DNA of 64,000 nucleotides, taken from positions 992,001 to 1,056,000 of the forward strand of contig NC_009655.1 of NCBI RefSeq assembly GCF_000017245.1. The letters run 5' to 3'. The notes under the pieces were generated by a model. It was not told the DNA's origin, ran no database searches, and saw only the letters and a program-made list of their open reading frames with translations. A program made the position numbers and the translations under genes. The stretch is from Actinobacillus succinogenes 130Z (lineage in GTDB: Bacteria > Pseudomonadota > Gammaproteobacteria > Enterobacterales > Pasteurellaceae). Within the stretch, counting starts at the first letter, position 1. Each line of letters begins with the position of its first letter. Below, in pieces: positions 33,082 to 41,142 of this stretch.

Positions 33082-34476
33082 TTATTTTAAGCTGCCAACC
33101 ATATCTTCCGGACGAACCCATTTATCGAAATCTTCGGCGGACACTAAACCTAAGTTGATAGCCTCTTCACGTAATGTTGTACCGTTTTTGTGCGCAGTTT
33201 TCGCAATTTTCGCCGCATTTTCATAACCGATATGAGTATTTAATGCGGTCACTAACATTAATGAACTTTCAAGTAAGTGTTGAATGCGCGGCGTATTTGG
33301 TTTAATGCCGCTTGCACAGTGCTCGTCGAAAGAAATGCAAACATCTGCGATTAATTGAGCGGATTGCAGGAAATTTGCCGCCATAACCGGTTTGAATACG
33401 TTCAATTCGAAATGACCTTGCGAACCGGCAAATGAAATAGTGGTATCGTTACCTAATACTTGTGCGGCAACCATTGTCATCGCTTCGCATTGGGTCGGAT
33501 TAACTTTACCCGGCATGATGGATGAACCCGGTTCGTTTTCAGGAATTAAAATTTCACCGATACCAGAACGAGGACCTGAAGCCAATAAACGGATATCATT
33601 TGCAATTTTGAATAAGGACATCGCAACTTGTTTTAATGCGCCGTGAGTTTCAACGATAGCGTCATGTGTTGCTAATGCTTCAAATTTGTTTTCGGCGGTA
33701 ATAAACGGCAAGCCGGTGAATTTGGCGATATATTCCGCTACTTTTACATCATAGCCTTTAGGTGTATTTAAACCGGTACCCACTGCCGTACCGCCTAATG
33801 CCAGTTGGCGTAAATGCGGTAAGGTATTTTTGATTGCCGCTAAACCGAAACTTAATTGTGCAGCATAACCGCTGAATTCCTGACCCAATGTCAACGGGGT
33901 GGCATCCATTAAGTGCGTACGGCCGATTTTCACCACATCTTTGAATTCTTCGGATTTCGCCGCTAAGGTTTTTTGTAAACGTTCGATGGCCGGAATCGTT
34001 GCTTCAACCACTTTCTTATATGTGGCAATGTGCATTGCTGTCGGATAAGTATCGTTTGAAGATTGAGATTTGTTTACATCGTCGTTTGGATGAATAATAG
34101 ATTTTTCACCTAATTTACCACCGTTAATCACATGTGCGCGGTTAGCGATAACTTCGTTCAGATTCATATTGGATTGTGTACCCGAACCGGTTTGCCAGAT
34201 AACTAACGGGAATTGATCATCTAATTTACGAGCCAGAATTTCATCGCAGGCTTGTGCGATCAAATCGCGTTTTTCAGCCGGCAATACGCCTAAATCCGCG
34301 TTGGCATAAGCGGCCGCTTTTTTCAAATAACCGAATGCTTCAATAATTTCGTGTGGCATTGACGCTGCAGGTCCGATTTTAAAGTTATTGCGTGAACGTT
34401 CCGTTTGTGCGGCCCAATATTTATCCGCAGGAACTTGAACCTCGCCCATAGTGTCTTTTTCAATACGAAATGTCAT
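33082..34476 (-). CDS. fumC: Fumarate hydratase class II
   Basis: 464 residues (E. coli FumC 467), the iron-free, heat-stable fumarase that interconverts fumarate and malate. The signature loop GSSIMPGKVNPTQ is present, as are the active-site regions TGSGTQSNMN and GRTHLMDATP. ATG 34476 was chosen because AGGTGA stands just ahead; an ATG three codons upstream overlaps that site. In a fermenter it serves the reductive branch toward succinate. A CRP/FNR-like site lies about 95 bases upstream. Confidence 0.96.
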   Translation of the reverse strand: MTFRIEKDTMGEVQVPADKYWAAQTERSRNNFKIGPAASMPHEIIEAFGYLKKAAAYANADLGVLPAEKRDLIAQACDEILARKLDDQFPLVIWQTGSGTQSNMNLNEVIANRAHVINGGKLGEKSIIHPNDDVNKSQSSNDTYPTAMHIATYKKVVEATIPAIERLQKTLAAKSEEFKDVVKIGRTHLMDATPLTLGQEFSGYAAQLSFGLAAIKNTLPHLRQLALGGTAVGTGLNTPKGYDVKVAEYIAKFTGLPFITAENKFEALATHDAIVETHGALKQVAMSLFKIANDIRLLASGPRSGIGEILIPENEPGSSIMPGKVNPTQCEAMTMVAAQVLGNDTTISFAGSQGHFELNVFKPVMAANFLQSAQLIADVCISFDEHCASGIKPNTPRIQHLLESSLMLVTALNTHIGYENAAKIAKTAHKNGTTLREEAINLGLVSAEDFDKWVRPEDMVGSLK

Positions 34477-34567
34477 AATAATCACCTATCTATTATTGGA
34501 TTAAAGTAAAATATACGTCGATTCTAACACTTCGGAGTTAGGTCGGATAGGACGAATTACAGTTTTT

Positions 34568-34581
34568 GTGATTTAGATCAT
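34568..34581 (-). promoter_or_regulatory. FNR/CRP-type site between fumC and ycjF
   Basis: GTGATTTAGATCAT: core TGAT-N4-ATCA equals an FNR site with one change per half, and the wider TGTGA-N6-TCATT fits CRP at 8 of 10 bases. Either regulator would suit fumC. Confidence 0.5.
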
Positions 34582-34633
34582 TAAATCGGTATACGGGTAA
34601 TTTTTGCTGAAATCACAAAAACAGGAGAAAAAA

Positions 34634-35716
34634 ATGAACGATAAACGGGTATTCAATCATGTAGAAAATAACGCCGGTAATGAAGAAGAGGTTTTTCGGG
34701 TAAAGCGTGAGTTTTCCGAAACGGCAGAAATTATCCCGGATTTGACCGCACTTGACGATGAACGCGAGGAAAAGCAGGCATTGGAGGGCGAATTGCTGGC
34801 TTCACAGTTCGAACAGGCGGTGCGACCTCGGTTTCGGTGGTGGAAACGCGCGGTAATTGCCGTTGCAGTATTGTTTTTAGGGGCGACGGTCGCACAGTCG
34901 GTACAGTGGTTAATCGATACTTGGCAGGCTAATCAATGGATTTATTTTGCTTTCGCCGTAGTCGGTTGTTCGGTTGTCGGGCTAGGTTTGTCGGCTTTGG
35001 GCAGAGAATTTCTACGTTTGCGTAAATTGCGGCAACATTTGGCATTACGGGCTGAAAGTGCGGTCGAATTTAAAGACGATTTTGAGATAGATAAAGCTAA
35101 AAAATTATGCGGGGAAATTACATCTTCGTTAGGGATGGATGCGCAACACCCCACTGTTATACAGTGGCAAAAACAATTGAATGATGGCTTGACGGCTCGG
35201 GAAGTGGGCGAACTTTTCAGTAAGAATGTGTTGTATCCGATTGATAACAAAGCCAAAAAATTGATTACTCAAAGTGCGGTTGAAAACGGCATTGTTGTAG
35301 CAATCAGCCCGCTGGCTATTGTGGATATGTTGTTTTTGGCCTGGCGTAATACACGTTTGATTAATCGCATCGCCAATATTTACGGTATTGAATTAGGTTA
35401 TTGGAGTCGTTTACGTTTAATGCGTATGGTGTTCATCAATATGGCATTTACCGGTGCGACGGAGCTGGTGCAGGATATAGGTTTGGATTGGTTATCACAG
35501 GATATTACCGCTAAGCTTTCCGGTCGAATCGGGCAAGGGTTGGGAGTGGGTTTATTGACGGCACGACTAGGGATTAAAACTATGGAATTTTGCCGTCCGC
35601 TGACATTCAATAAGGATGAAAAACCCCGTTTAAGTCATATTCACCGGGAATTACTGACTAGTCTGAAAAGCGTGGTATTGAGATCCGATAAATCCCGAAA
35701 AAAGCAAAACGTGTAA
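34634..35716 (+). CDS. ycjF: UPF0283 membrane protein YcjF
   Basis: 360 residues (TIGR01620/DUF697 family). An acidic N-terminal region is followed by two membrane helices (about residues 75-120) and a C-terminal DUF697-like domain (GIVVAISPLAIVDMLFLAWRNTRLIN). AGGAG lies ahead of ATG 34634; the frame opens 30 bases earlier without such a site. In E. coli ycjF lies between the GTPase gene ycjX and tyrR; here tyrR follows but ycjX is missing, replaced by the divergent fumC. Function is unknown. Confidence 0.88.
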   Translation: MNDKRVFNHVENNAGNEEEVFRVKREFSETAEIIPDLTALDDEREEKQALEGELLASQFEQAVRPRFRWWKRAVIAVAVLFLGATVAQSVQWLIDTWQANQWIYFAFAVVGCSVVGLGLSALGREFLRLRKLRQHLALRAESAVEFKDDFEIDKAKKLCGEITSSLGMDAQHPTVIQWQKQLNDGLTAREVGELFSKNVLYPIDNKAKKLITQSAVENGIVVAISPLAIVDMLFLAWRNTRLINRIANIYGIELGYWSRLRLMRMVFINMAFTGATELVQDIGLDWLSQDITAKLSGRIGQGLGVGLLTARLGIKTMEFCRPLTFNKDEKPRLSHIHRELLTSLKSVVLRSDKSRKKQNV

Positions 35717-35790
35717 AGATAAGTTGACGTATTGCTTTTACGTTTTTATTTTTTTCGGTATGATACAGAATAAATTTATCGCAGAACGAA

Positions 35791-36765
35791 ATGACTGAAA
35801 ATAGGATACGCACATTGGCAACTGAAATAAGTTTTAATGATTTCATTACAGAAAGTCCGCAAATGAAGGCGGTAGTCGAACAAGCGAAAAAATTTGCATT
35901 GCTTGATGCGCCCCTATTAATTCAAGGCGAAACGGGAACCGGAAAAGATTTATTGGCGAAAGCCTGTCATCAGCACAGCGAACGTCGTCATAATAAGTTT
36001 ATTGCGGTGAATTGTGCCGGTTTGCCAGGTGAAGACGCGGAAAGCGAAATGTTCGGTCAGGCGAAAGGAGATAAAACAACTCAGGGCTTTTTTGAATATG
36101 CGAATGGCGGAACGGTGTTATTGGACAGTATTGCCGAGCTTTCTTTATCATTACAGGCGAAATTATTGCGCTTTCTGAACGACGGCACTTTTCGTCGGGT
36201 GGGAGAAGAGCGGGAACATTATGCGGATGTACGGGTGATTTGCACCTCACAAGTTCCTTTAGTCCGATATGTGGAACAGGGTAAGGTACGTAAGGATTTG
36301 TTTCACCGGTTAAATGTCCTCAGTCTTGAATTGCCGACACTGCATGACCGGCAGGAAGATATTGAACCGTTAACGAATTGGTTTGTCACGCAAATTAGTC
36401 AAAATCTGGATATTTCCCGACCGCACTTTGATCAGGCATTTATTGATTATTTAAGGAATTATCAATGGCAGGGCAATGTGCGGGAGCTCCACAATGTTTT
36501 GTATCGCGCCTGTTCGTTGGCGGAAAATAATCAGCTTACTGTTATGGGGCTGAATTTGTCGTCGGGTAACAATCTTATTGAGAATGAATTTTTGCTTGAA
36601 CGGTTCGATAATCTATCGTTAGAGCAAATTATGGCGGATTTTGAAAGCCGGCTGCTACGTAAATTCTACGCGCAGTATCCGAGCACCCGTAAAATGGCTG
36701 CACGGTTAGGTATATCCCATACGGCGATAGCCAACAAATTGAAACAATACGGAATCGGTAAATAA
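35791..36765 (+). CDS. tyrR: Short TyrR-type transcriptional regulator
   Basis: 324 residues, against 513 in E. coli. The N-terminal ACT and PAS domains are absent, so the protein starts at the AAA+ domain: Walker A GETGTGKD (46-53), Walker B-like GGTVLLDSI, then the C-terminal helix-turn-helix (about 295-320: RKMAARLGISHTAIANKLK). The sigma54-contact motif GAFTGA is replaced (AKGDKTTQGFF), as in TyrR in general, which fits the lack of rpoN next to lptB. The H. influenzae homologue is similarly short. It should repress aromatic amino acid genes; how it senses tyrosine without an ACT domain is open. Confidence 0.9.
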   Translation: MTENRIRTLATEISFNDFITESPQMKAVVEQAKKFALLDAPLLIQGETGTGKDLLAKACHQHSERRHNKFIAVNCAGLPGEDAESEMFGQAKGDKTTQGFFEYANGGTVLLDSIAELSLSLQAKLLRFLNDGTFRRVGEEREHYADVRVICTSQVPLVRYVEQGKVRKDLFHRLNVLSLELPTLHDRQEDIEPLTNWFVTQISQNLDISRPHFDQAFIDYLRNYQWQGNVRELHNVLYRACSLAENNQLTVMGLNLSSGNNLIENEFLLERFDNLSLEQIMADFESRLLRKFYAQYPSTRKMAARLGISHTAIANKLKQYGIGK

Positions 36766-36770
36766 AATCA

Positions 36771-36803
36771 AAAAACCGTTGAAATCAAATTCAACGGTTT
36801 TTT
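36771..36803. terminator. bidirectional terminator between tyrR and fur
   Basis: AAAACCGTTGAA and TTCAACGGTTTT form a 12-bp stem with a 6-base loop and A/T tracts on both sides. Confidence 0.9.
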
Positions 36804-36813
36804 GTTTCTCTGG

Positions 36814-37248
36814 TTATTTATCTTTATCGCAATGTTCGATATCGGCGCATTTTCCGTACAGATATAAACTGTGAGATTCTAACCGAATACCGTGTTCTTT
36901 GCTGACTTCTTTCTGACGTTCTTCAATAACTTTATCGTTAAATTCGAAAACTTTACCGCAGTCCACACAAATTATATGGTCGTGATGTTCCAACGGTGCC
37001 AGCTCAAAAACGGATTTGTTGCCTTCAAAATTATGGCGGGCAAGAATATGCGCTTCATCAAATTGATTAAGTACGCGGTAAACCGTTGCCAGACCGATTT
37101 CTTCCCCTTGTTCCAACAAAAGTTTATACACGTCTTCCGCTGAAAAATGCTGCATTTTATGCGCTTGCATTAACGCTAAAATGGTGAGGCGTGGTTCGGT
37201 AATTTTTAATCCCGCTTTTTTTAATAATTTAATGTTTTCTTCCGACAT
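36814..37248 (-). CDS. fur: Ferric uptake regulator
   Basis: 144 residues. The N-terminal winged helix (KKAGLKITEPRLTILALM) is followed by the dimer/metal domain with HHDHIICVDCGK and a second Cys pair in CADIEHC, matching the structural zinc and regulatory sites of E. coli Fur. With Fe2+ it represses iron-uptake genes. A strong AAGGAG precedes the ATG, 9 bases after fldA. The order ybfE-fldA-fur is the same as in E. coli. Two Fur-like palindromes in this window (38107-38133 and 57335-57353) are possible targets. Confidence 0.97.
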   Translation of the reverse strand: MSEENIKLLKKAGLKITEPRLTILALMQAHKMQHFSAEDVYKLLLEQGEEIGLATVYRVLNQFDEAHILARHNFEGNKSVFELAPLEHHDHIICVDCGKVFEFNDKVIEERQKEVSKEHGIRLESHSLYLYGKCADIEHCDKDK

Positions 37249-37257
37249 AATTGCTCC

Positions 37258-37782
37258 TTAAGCAAGTTCTGCTAAGCACATCTCGTCATAAATTTGTTTT
37301 ACCCAATTTTCTACGCGAGCCGAAGTCAGTTCAGGTTGACGATCTTCGTCAATGCATAAGCCGACGAAGGTATTGTCGTCAATTAGTGCGCGGGAGGCAT
37401 CAAAGGTATAACCCTCCGTTGAGGTATTACCCACAATAATCGCACCGCGTGTTTCAACAATATCGCGAATAGTACCCATGGCGTCGCAGAAATACTCCGA
37501 ATAATCCTCTTGGTCTCCACAACCGAAAATAGCCACCAGTTTGTCCGTGAAATCAATTTCTTCCAGGGTCGGGAAGAAATCATCCCAGTCACATTGAGCT
37601 TCCCCGTAATACCAAGTCGGAATACCGAATAATAAGAAATCGTAAGCTTCGATATCTTCTTTCGTGCTTTTGGCGATATCGCGGATATCCACTAATTCGC
37701 TGCCTAATTGTTTTTGGATCATTTTAGCAATATTTTCCGTATTGCCCGTATCGCTGCCGTAAAATAAACCAACAATAGCCAT
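37258..37782 (-). CDS. fldA: Flavodoxin 1
   Basis: 174 residues of the long-chain flavodoxin class (E. coli FldA 176). The FMN phosphate loop GSDTGNTENIA is at residues 9-19, and the aromatic isoalloxazine contacts are in PTWYYGEAQCDWD and GCGDQEDYSEYF. It is a low-potential electron carrier used by several radical enzymes and biosynthetic reductases. It is co-transcribed with fur and lies 9 bases after the end of the frameshifted ybfE. Confidence 0.96.
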   Translation of the reverse strand: MAIVGLFYGSDTGNTENIAKMIQKQLGSELVDIRDIAKSTKEDIEAYDFLLFGIPTWYYGEAQCDWDDFFPTLEEIDFTDKLVAIFGCGDQEDYSEYFCDAMGTIRDIVETRGAIIVGNTSTEGYTFDASRALIDDNTFVGLCIDEDRQPELTSARVENWVKQIYDEMCLAELA

Positions 37783-37791
37783 TCTGTTTAC

Positions 37792-38083
37792 CTATTTATT
37801 CTTGTTTTCTTGCTTATTAAAGTAATTTTGTAAAATGTTTTCGATTAATTCCGCCCGGCAAATGTCGAGCGTTGACGCCAATTCTTCTAATTGTCGAACT
37901 AACGAGACGTGTAATTTTAATTCTACACGTTTTTAACCCGCTTGATTTATCCCGACGGAGTTGATTCCGTTTATTAATCCGGATTTGTTGTTCCCGACTC
38001 AGCGGATTACTTCTGGGGCGTCCGACTCGGCGTTCATCCGCGAATAGATCAAGCGTAATGCAATCTGCGCTTTGTTTTGCCAT
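37792..38083 (-). pseudogene. ybfE: YbfE-like DNA-binding protein gene interrupted by a one-base frameshift
   Basis: The frame from ATG 38083 matches E. coli YbfE for about 51 residues (TLDLFADERRVGRPRSNPL, INKRNQLRRDKSSGLK). At an A5 run (T's at 37930-37934 on the plus strand) the frame breaks. Dropping one A restores the family sequence (GLKRVELKLHVSLVRQLEELA, then RAELIENIL) through to TAG at 37792-37794, giving 96 residues against 97 in E. coli. As written, translation runs off-frame to about 37817. It may be a real mutation, a sequencing error or a slippage site. The stop overlaps the fldA ribosome binding site, as expected in the intact operon. No clear ribosome binding site precedes ATG 38083. 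Confidence 0.85.
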
Positions 38084-38106
38084 GTGTAAATTTGCTGATT
38101 TGTTAA

Positions 38107-38133
38107 AAATCATTCTCATGTTGAGAATGATTT
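38107..38133. promoter_or_regulatory. perfect 12-bp palindrome, candidate Fur box, before ybfE-fldA-fur
   Basis: AAATCATTCTCA, TGT, TGAGAATGATTT. The arm TGAGAATGATT resembles Fur half-sites, although the 19-bp E. coli consensus is matched only in part. It lies 24 bases upstream of the ybfE start, where autoregulation of the fur operon would be expected. Confidence 0.5.
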
Positions 38134-38173
38134 CTACTGTAAGGAATTCTCATGGACTATAGCATAATTCCCC

Positions 38174-38195
38174 GGGGATTTAAACTATAATCCCC
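38174..38195. repeat. hairpin after ybfF
   Basis: GGGGATT (38174-38180) and AATCCCC (38189-38195), just beyond the ybfF stop. There is no T-run, so it is a weak terminator at best. Confidence 0.45.
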
Positions 38196-38197
38196 GA

Positions 38198-38995
38198 TTA
38201 ATTTGATTGGATAAATCTTGTGATTGCGCGGGCGACAAGTTCAGGCTTTTCCGCATGCACCCAATGGTGTGCGCCCGCAATAGTAAATGATGTCGCCTGC
38301 GGGAATTGGGCCAGAATCGTTTCGCCGTATTGCGGCAAAATATAGTCGGATTGTCCGCCCTTGATAAACAGCACGGGGCGAGTGTAACGCACCTTTTCCC
38401 AACCCATGATTTGTGCATAGTGAGTATAAAGTGCGGTTAAATTGAAGCGCGTTTTTTGCGGCGCGGCCGCATCAAAAGATTTCAGTAAAAATTGAATGGT
38501 ATCTTCGGAATTCAGATAATTCGCAAGCACGTTTTTTGCCTGTTGACGAGTTTCGACATTTGCCGTTTTCAATGCAAATAATGCCTGAAATTCCTGCGCA
38601 TGCGCATTATCGTTGTGCAAGATATTATAATCAACCGGCGCAATATCGATTATCACCGCTTTTGCAATTAAATCGGGACGTTGCGCCGCCGCCGTCATGG
38701 CGGTTTTTCCTCCCATGGAATGTCCTATCAGAACGGCATCAGAAATGTTTAAATCCTCCAATAGCCGGATTACATCCGTTGCCATTGCTGCGTAATTCAT
38801 TTCGTCGGCATGAAAACTGCGCCCGTGATTACGTAGATCCGCGCGCAAAATAGAATGATCTTCCGCAAAGATTTTGGCAACGACGCCGAGGTTGTTCATG
38901 TCGCCGAATAACCCGTGCAGGAAAACTAAAACGGGGTTATGGGGGTGATTGGTAGCGGGTTGAAATTGATAATTAAGTTGTCGTTTGGTCGCCAT
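38198..38995 (-). CDS. ybfF: Alpha/beta-hydrolase esterase YbfF
   Basis: 265 residues. The alpha/beta-hydrolase fold has the oxyanion motif FLHGLFGDMNNLG, the nucleophile Ser in IGHSMGGK and the catalytic His in GAHHWVHAEKP, all as in E. coli YbfF, an esterase acting on acyl-CoA or palmitoyl substrates in vitro. I took ATG 38995 (MATKRQ); the longer frame begins with TTG at 39019. It is divergent from seqA, the E. coli gene order. Confidence 0.9.
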   Translation of the reverse strand: MATKRQLNYQFQPATNHPHNPVLVFLHGLFGDMNNLGVVAKIFAEDHSILRADLRNHGRSFHADEMNYAAMATDVIRLLEDLNISDAVLIGHSMGGKTAMTAAAQRPDLIAKAVIIDIAPVDYNILHNDNAHAQEFQALFALKTANVETRQQAKNVLANYLNSEDTIQFLLKSFDAAAPQKTRFNLTALYTHYAQIMGWEKVRYTRPVLFIKGGQSDYILPQYGETILAQFPQATSFTIAGAHHWVHAEKPELVARAITRFIQSN

Positions 38996-39070
38996 TTTTT
39001 TTGATAGAGAATTTGTCAATAAAACGTTATAATGCGGAAAATTTGTTTCTAATTCAAGTCAGAGCTAAAA

Positions 39071-39709
39071 ATGAAGATTATTGAAGTTGACGAAGAACTC
39101 TACCAATTTATCGCAAGCCACACGCAATCTATCGGCGAAAGCGCCTCGGATATTTTGCGCCGGTTACTGAATTTACCCACTTCCAGTGTAAGTTCGGTTG
39201 CATTGGAAACGGTTGCCGTCGAATCTGCCGAAGCGGCGAATCCTGAAACGCCAAGCGCGGTGAAAAATGATTTCGTTTTAGAGCCGGTAGCGGAGAAATC
39301 TTCGCTTGAAAAAACGGTTAAAAAACAGCCTGAGCAGGTTATTTGCCATATCGTCAACAAAGTGCGACAAGTAATTGAATCCGAAGCTTTTCAGCATGAA
39401 ACTAAAGCGGTAGTGAGATTTTTGGCTATTTTGACTGCACTTTACCGTACCAATCCCGAAGGTTTTTCACTGGCGATTGAAAGCGAACAGGTACAGGGGC
39501 GTACGCGGGTTTATTTTGCCCGGGATGAAGCCACGTTATTAGCGGCGGGTACGCATACCAAACCGAAACAGATTCCGGACACGCCGTATTGGGTTATCAC
39601 CAATAATAACAGCGGACGCAAAATGATTATGCTGGAAGGCGTAATGCACGGTATGCAATTGCCCGATGAGCTGATCGAAGATATCCGCGGTTACTTTATT
39701 GTGAATTGA
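39071..39709 (+). CDS. seqA: Replication initiation negative modulator SeqA
   Basis: 212 residues (E. coli 181). The N-terminal multimerisation domain MKIIEVDEELYQFIASHTQSIGES (in the first about 35 residues) and the C-terminal domain binding hemimethylated GATC (FLAILTALYRTNPEGF, GRTRVYFARDEATLL) are conserved. The linker is longer than in E. coli. It sequesters oriC after initiation. Its stop lies 18 bases upstream of the menE start, so the two genes probably form one unit. Confidence 0.95.
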   Translation: MKIIEVDEELYQFIASHTQSIGESASDILRRLLNLPTSSVSSVALETVAVESAEAANPETPSAVKNDFVLEPVAEKSSLEKTVKKQPEQVICHIVNKVRQVIESEAFQHETKAVVRFLAILTALYRTNPEGFSLAIESEQVQGRTRVYFARDEATLLAAGTHTKPKQIPDTPYWVITNNNSGRKMIMLEGVMHGMQLPDELIEDIRGYFIVN

Positions 39710-39723
39710 TTTCTTATATTTTT

Positions 39724-41142
39724 ATGACCACACATCCGTTTCCTTGGCAAATTAATGCCGGGTCGAGCCATAAACATAACATCGCCTTGCGGGATTTTTC
39801 GCAGGGCGAAGTTTTTACTTGGACACAATTGACGGAGAAAATTGCTTCGACGGCTGAAATGTTGGTGGCGCAAGGCGTTAGGACTCAGTCCGGTGTTGCG
39901 TTATGCGGTAAAAACGGTTTTGCCCTGCTGTGTTGCTATTTGGCGGGATTACAACTGAATGCGCGGGTTTTAGTCTTAAACCCGGCATTTTGCCATGAAA
40001 AACGGACCGCACTTTGCCGACAAAATGCGATTGATCTGATGATTGATTTTACGCAATCGAAATCGGTTTTCATCAAATCCGAAAACGAGAATGTTGCCGA
40101 ATGCGAGTGTATTGATTCTGTATTGCCGGCTTGCACTATGACACTGACTTCCGGTTCCGCGGGTATGCCTAAAGCGGTGTTGCATTCGGTACGAAATCAT
40201 TTGGATAATGCGCGGGGGGTTTGTGAATTAATGCACTTTTCCCGTGATTCGTCGTGGTTGCTTTCTTTGCCGCTATACCATGTATCGGGACAGGGAATCG
40301 TATGGCGTTGGTTATTGCAAGGTGCGGAGTTACAGTTGCCGGCTGAAGATTTTTATCACGGCGTCATAACGGCAAGTCATGCCTCGTTAGTACCGACGCA
40401 GGCGCAGCGTTTGCTGCAATATTTGGCGGAACGTACTTCGTACGGCGTGAAAAGTGCGGTCAACATTCGGCATATTTTATTGGGCGGATCGCATATTACG
40501 AAAAAAATTTCCGAAAATTTGACCGCACTTGGGATTCGAACCTATGTGGGATATGGTATGACGGAAATGGCGTCCACTGTGTTTGCTAAAGAATATGACG
40601 GTAAAGCCGGTGTCGGTCGGCCTTTACGCGGACGTGAATTTCAGCTGGTGAATGAAGAAATCCAATTACGCGGTGCCGGATTGGGGTTAGGGTATTGGTT
40701 AAAGGGTAAACCCGTTCCGTTGACCAATTCCGCCGGCTGGCTGCAAACTAAAGATAAAGGCGTCTGGGACGGTGAAAATTTGCAGGTTTTAGGACGCTTG
40801 GATAATATGTTTATTTCCGGCGGCGAAAACATTCAACCGGAAGAAATCGAACGGATTCTGCAACGCCATGATCAGGTTGAAGTGGCCTTTGTTTTACCGA
40901 TTGACGATGAGGAATTCGGGCAGCGCCCCGTAGCCATGGTGCAATTTAAATCCTGTTTTAGCAAAAGTGCGGTCAAAAATTTACAGGTTTGGCTGGCCGA
41001 CAAATTAGAGAAATTCAAACGGCCGGTGCGGTATTTTCCGCTTGATACGGCAACGCTGGCGCAACAGGGTAATATTAAACTGTCACGTGTGCGGTTAAAA
41101 CAAGAGTTAAATAAGATATTAGGAATAAAATCATGCGATTAA
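39724..41142 (+). CDS. menE: o-Succinylbenzoate-CoA ligase
   Basis: 472 residues of the AMP-forming ligase family. The phosphate loop TLTSGSAGMPKAV, the adenylate motif GYGMTEM and the hinge/C-terminal motif GRLDNMFISGGENIQPEEIE are intact. It activates o-succinylbenzoate with CoA for menaquinone synthesis, the main anaerobic quinone. No other men gene is in the window. The start is ATG 39724, just after seqA, with no clear ribosome binding site. Four uptake sequences lie inside the gene, the densest cluster here. Confidence 0.92.
   Translation: MTTHPFPWQINAGSSHKHNIALRDFSQGEVFTWTQLTEKIASTAEMLVAQGVRTQSGVALCGKNGFALLCCYLAGLQLNARVLVLNPAFCHEKRTALCRQNAIDLMIDFTQSKSVFIKSENENVAECECIDSVLPACTMTLTSGSAGMPKAVLHSVRNHLDNARGVCELMHFSRDSSWLLSLPLYHVSGQGIVWRWLLQGAELQLPAEDFYHGVITASHASLVPTQAQRLLQYLAERTSYGVKSAVNIRHILLGGSHITKKISENLTALGIRTYVGYGMTEMASTVFAKEYDGKAGVGRPLRGREFQLVNEEIQLRGAGLGLGYWLKGKPVPLTNSAGWLQTKDKGVWDGENLQVLGRLDNMFISGGENIQPEEIERILQRHDQVEVAFVLPIDDEEFGQRPVAMVQFKSCFSKSAVKNLQVWLADKLEKFKRPVRYFPLDTATLAQQGNIKLSRVRLKQELNKILGIKSCD

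Noticed and set aside
38120..38160. SOS box for ybfE (LexA-regulated in E. coli)
   Set aside because: CTGT is present near 38137 but no ACAG follows at the right distance.
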